Shown here piece by piece: positions 7,081-7,992 of a stretch of 7,992 nucleotides of DNA. The DNA comes from JAVBKB01 sp031554275 (lineage in GTDB: Bacteria > Bacillota > Bacilli > JARBTR01), in the NCBI GenBank assembly GCA_031554275.1, contig JAVBKB010000013.1:1-7992 (forward strand), read 5' to 3'. How positions within the stretch are numbered: the stretch's first letter is position 1; each line of letters begins with the position of its first letter. Position numbers and translations under genes: made by a program. The notes beneath the pieces are model-generated. The model was not told the origin of the DNA. It was given only the letters and a program-made list of their open reading frames with translations, and made no database searches.

Positions 7081-7272
7081 ATGCAGAAATCTTCTAACAA
7101 CAAGCTTTTGGTTCCTGGTGTACAACATGCGTTAGACCAAATGAAGTACGAAATCGCTTCTGAATTTGGTGTAACTCTTGGAGCTGATTCTACTTCTCGT
7201 GCTAACGGTTCCGTTGGCGGTGAAATCACAAAGCGTTTAGTACAAATCGCTCAAAGCAGCCTTTCTAAATAA
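7081..7272 (+). CDS. sspA: Alpha/beta-type small acid-soluble spore protein (SASP)
   Basis: These proteins coat forespore DNA, hold it in an A-like form and protect it from UV and chemicals. They are later cut by the germination protease Gpr to supply amino acids. The 63-residue product has the two family blocks: LLVPGVQHALDQMKYEIASEFG (about 9-30), shown here in one line only as the block from LLVPG to EFG, and GADSTSRANGSVGGEITKRL (34-53). The Gpr site is visible as YE-IASEF, with cleavage expected after E24. It is slightly shorter than B. subtilis SspA (69 residues), mainly at both ends. Gene order thiI-sspA is the one I recall from B. subtilis, and the symbol rests on that; several paralogues usually exist in a genome. 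Expression in the forespore under sigma-G is expected from the family, although I cannot point to a full promoter. Confidence 0.95.
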   Translation: MQKSSNNKLLVPGVQHALDQMKYEIASEFGVTLGADSTSRANGSVGGEITKRLVQIAQSSLSK

Positions 7273-7275
7273 CAT

Positions 7276-7327
7276 AATCTCTTTGAGATTAAGTGAGTGT
7301 CAGTGGAAACTTCTGAATATACAGAAG
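7276..7327 (+). other. Two small stem-loops after the spore-protein gene
   Basis: AATCTC (7276-7281) pairs with GAGATT (7285-7290) over a TTT loop, four bases after the stop codon. CTTCTG (7310-7315) pairs with CAGAAG (7322-7327) over AATATA. Neither is followed by a T-run, so they are not terminators. They could stabilise the 3' end of the abundant spore mRNA. The ten bases ACAGAAGCAA recur at 7321-7330 and 7357-7366, the second copy being in the left arm of the terminator. Confidence 0.55.
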
Positions 7328-7358
7328 CAATACTTGATAATTAAATAAAAATGGCTAC

Positions 7359-7390
7359 AGAAGCAAGGTCTTGATGACCTTGCTTCTTTT
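7359..7390 (+). terminator. Strong Rho-independent terminator of the spore-protein gene
   Basis: AGAAGCAAGGTC (7359-7370) pairs perfectly over 12 bp with GACCTTGCTTCT (7376-7387) with a five-base loop, and T residues continue to 7390. It lies about 86 bp after the spore-protein stop. Confidence 0.9.
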
Positions 7391-7428
7391 GTTCGCCCAG
7401 CATGGGCGAACTTGGTTGTAGGAACCAA
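7391..7428. repeat. Two perfect short hairpins directly after the terminator
   Basis: GTTCGCCCA (7391-7399) and TGGGCGAAC (7403-7411) form a GC-rich 9-bp stem with a GCA loop, one of the most GC-rich spots in this AT-rich spacer. TTGGTT (7412-7417) and AACCAA (7423-7428) form a 6-bp stem starting at the next base. No T-run follows either hairpin. They may be part of the palindromic element that begins at 7427 or remnants of an insertion boundary. Confidence 0.7.
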
Positions 7429-7551
7429 ATGCAACTTGAAACTCGCTAAGATTCCCAAATACTTCGTGATAATTTCCTAGGATAGTCCCGCTATCCTTCG
7501 TAAATTATTCCTCGTCTTTGAAAATTTTATCGGGAGTTTTAAGTTGCATTT
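7427..7551. repeat. 125-bp imperfect palindrome, candidate MITE-like element or structured RNA
   Basis: The ends AAATGCAACTTGAAACTC (7427-7444) and GAGTTTTAAGTTGCATTT (7534-7551) are complementary over 18 positions with a single G-T (wobble) pair. Pairing continues inward in register: 7448-7462 with 7514-7528 (partial), ATAATTT (7469-7475) with AAATTAT (7502-7508), and the apex GGATAG (7480-7485) with CTATCC (7491-7496) around a TCCCG loop. No coding frame is visible. Size, long terminal inverted repeats and position between two transcription units suggest a miniature inverted-repeat element. A non-coding structured RNA is the alternative. I see no convincing target-site duplication beyond a possible AT outside the GCAACTT ends. 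Confidence 0.6.
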
Positions 7552-7639
7552 CTATCGACAATCAGGATTAGACAGCAAACTTTCCATTGAAAAACATTCG
7601 CCAATAAAAAACATAAAATACAGTTAATTATTTTCGTTG

Positions 7640-7669
7640 TTGCTATGCCTTCCTATGTGATAAGATAAT
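7640..7669 (+). promoter_or_regulatory. Candidate sigma-A promoter for the rarD-like gene
   Basis: TTGCTA (7640-7645) and GATAAT (7664-7669, five of six to consensus) are spaced 18 bases apart, about 70 bases before the gene start. TAAGAT (7661-7666) and ATCTTA (7682-7687) form an inverted repeat over and just beyond the -10, a possible operator or leader stem. The rest of 7552-7736 is AT-rich and shows no gene. Confidence 0.4.
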
Positions 7670-7736
7670 TCTTATTTATAAATCTTAGACAGTAGGTAGA
7701 GTAATCCTATATGCCTAAACAAAGAAGGTCTGAAGG

Positions 7737-7992
7737 ATGAACAGCAACGAAAAGCAAGGCATGATCTACGCTCTATTTTCATATGTGATTTGGGGTTTTT
7801 TGCCGATTTATTGGAAGGAAATCCAAAGTGTCCCGCCTACTCAAATTTTGGGGCACAGAATTATCTGGTCGTTTGTATTCATGGCTGTTCTGATTGCTTT
7901 TGCAGGTAAATTTAAAACAACCTATTCAATTTTGAAAGGTCTAATGGCAAAACCGAAAAGCTTGCTGCTAATCTTATCTGCTTCTTCATTAA
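7737..7992 (+). CDS. rarD: EamA-family permease, RarD type (3' truncated by window edge)
   Basis: The first 85 codons run off the window end. The visible part contains a first membrane segment, GMIYALFSYVIWGFLPIYW (8-26), the family motif ILGHRIIWSFVF (37-48) leading into the second segment, a short basic cytoplasmic loop, and the start of a third hydrophobic stretch (LLLILSASSL, 76-85). RarD proteins have ten predicted membrane helices in the drug/metabolite transporter superfamily. They were named for chloramphenicol sensitivity in Pseudomonas, but the substrate is not established. The ATG at 7737 is supported by AGAAGG (7723-7728), eight bases upstream. A ten-codon frame (ATG 7711, peptide MPKQRRSEG) ends at a TGA overlapping this ATG. 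The gene is a separate transcription unit from the spore gene because a strong terminator lies between them. Confidence 0.9.
   Translation, partial: MNSNEKQGMIYALFSYVIWGFLPIYWKEIQSVPPTQILGHRIIWSFVFMAVLIAFAGKFKTTYSILKGLMAKPKSLLLILSASSL

Noticed and set aside
6936..7229. 97-codon minus-strand frame antisense to the spore-protein gene
   Set aside because: It covers a clearly real SASP gene in antisense and has no recognisable domain or ribosome site. The hydrophobic stretch comes from the AT-rich gap.

Overview
The window looks like chromosomal DNA of a low-GC, endospore-forming, Gram-positive rod of the Bacillales. An alpha/beta-type small acid-soluble spore protein gene shows spore formation. 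EzrA, a ThiI that lacks the rhodanese domain, a dedicated NifS-type cysteine desulfurase next to it, and an LPXTG-like wall-anchored protein all fit Firmicutes. The block ytsP / ezrA / nifZ / thiI / sspA resembles the neighbourhood I recall from Bacillus subtilis. The family could be Caryophanaceae (Planococcaceae), but I cannot place it from sequence alone.

Layout. Positions 1-1502 (+) hold the 3' part of a large cell-surface protein: tandem 84-residue Ig-like repeats, a different C-terminal domain, then an IPKTG sorting signal. A hairpin at 1521-1566 separates it from a convergent gene for free methionine-(R)-sulfoxide reductase (1585-2070, -). A 230-bp divergent spacer carries a bulged inverted repeat and several GGTATA motifs. 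It leads to ezrA (2301-4496, +), a negative regulator of FtsZ ring assembly that here has a long acidic C-terminal extension. After a 100-bp gap with an 18-bp tandem duplication comes a translationally coupled pair, nifZ-like cysteine desulfurase and thiI (4597-6944, +, 4-bp overlap). A short sspA-type spore gene (7081-7272, +) follows. The next 464 bp contain no gene but are dense in hairpins: a strong terminator, three or four smaller stem-loops, and a roughly 125-bp imperfect palindrome resembling a small mobile element or a structured RNA. The window ends in the first 85 codons of a rarD-type EamA permease (7737 onward, +).

The only clear functional partnership is the desulfurase-ThiI pair: the desulfurase supplies persulfide sulfur and ThiI uses it for 4-thiouridine in tRNA. 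The other genes are housekeeping (redox repair, division, spore DNA protection, transport) or accessory (surface adhesin-like protein). I found no rRNA, tRNA, CRISPR array, transposase or obvious defence system. The least-explained items are the EzrA extension, the 7427-7551 palindrome, and the motif cluster between the reductase and ezrA.
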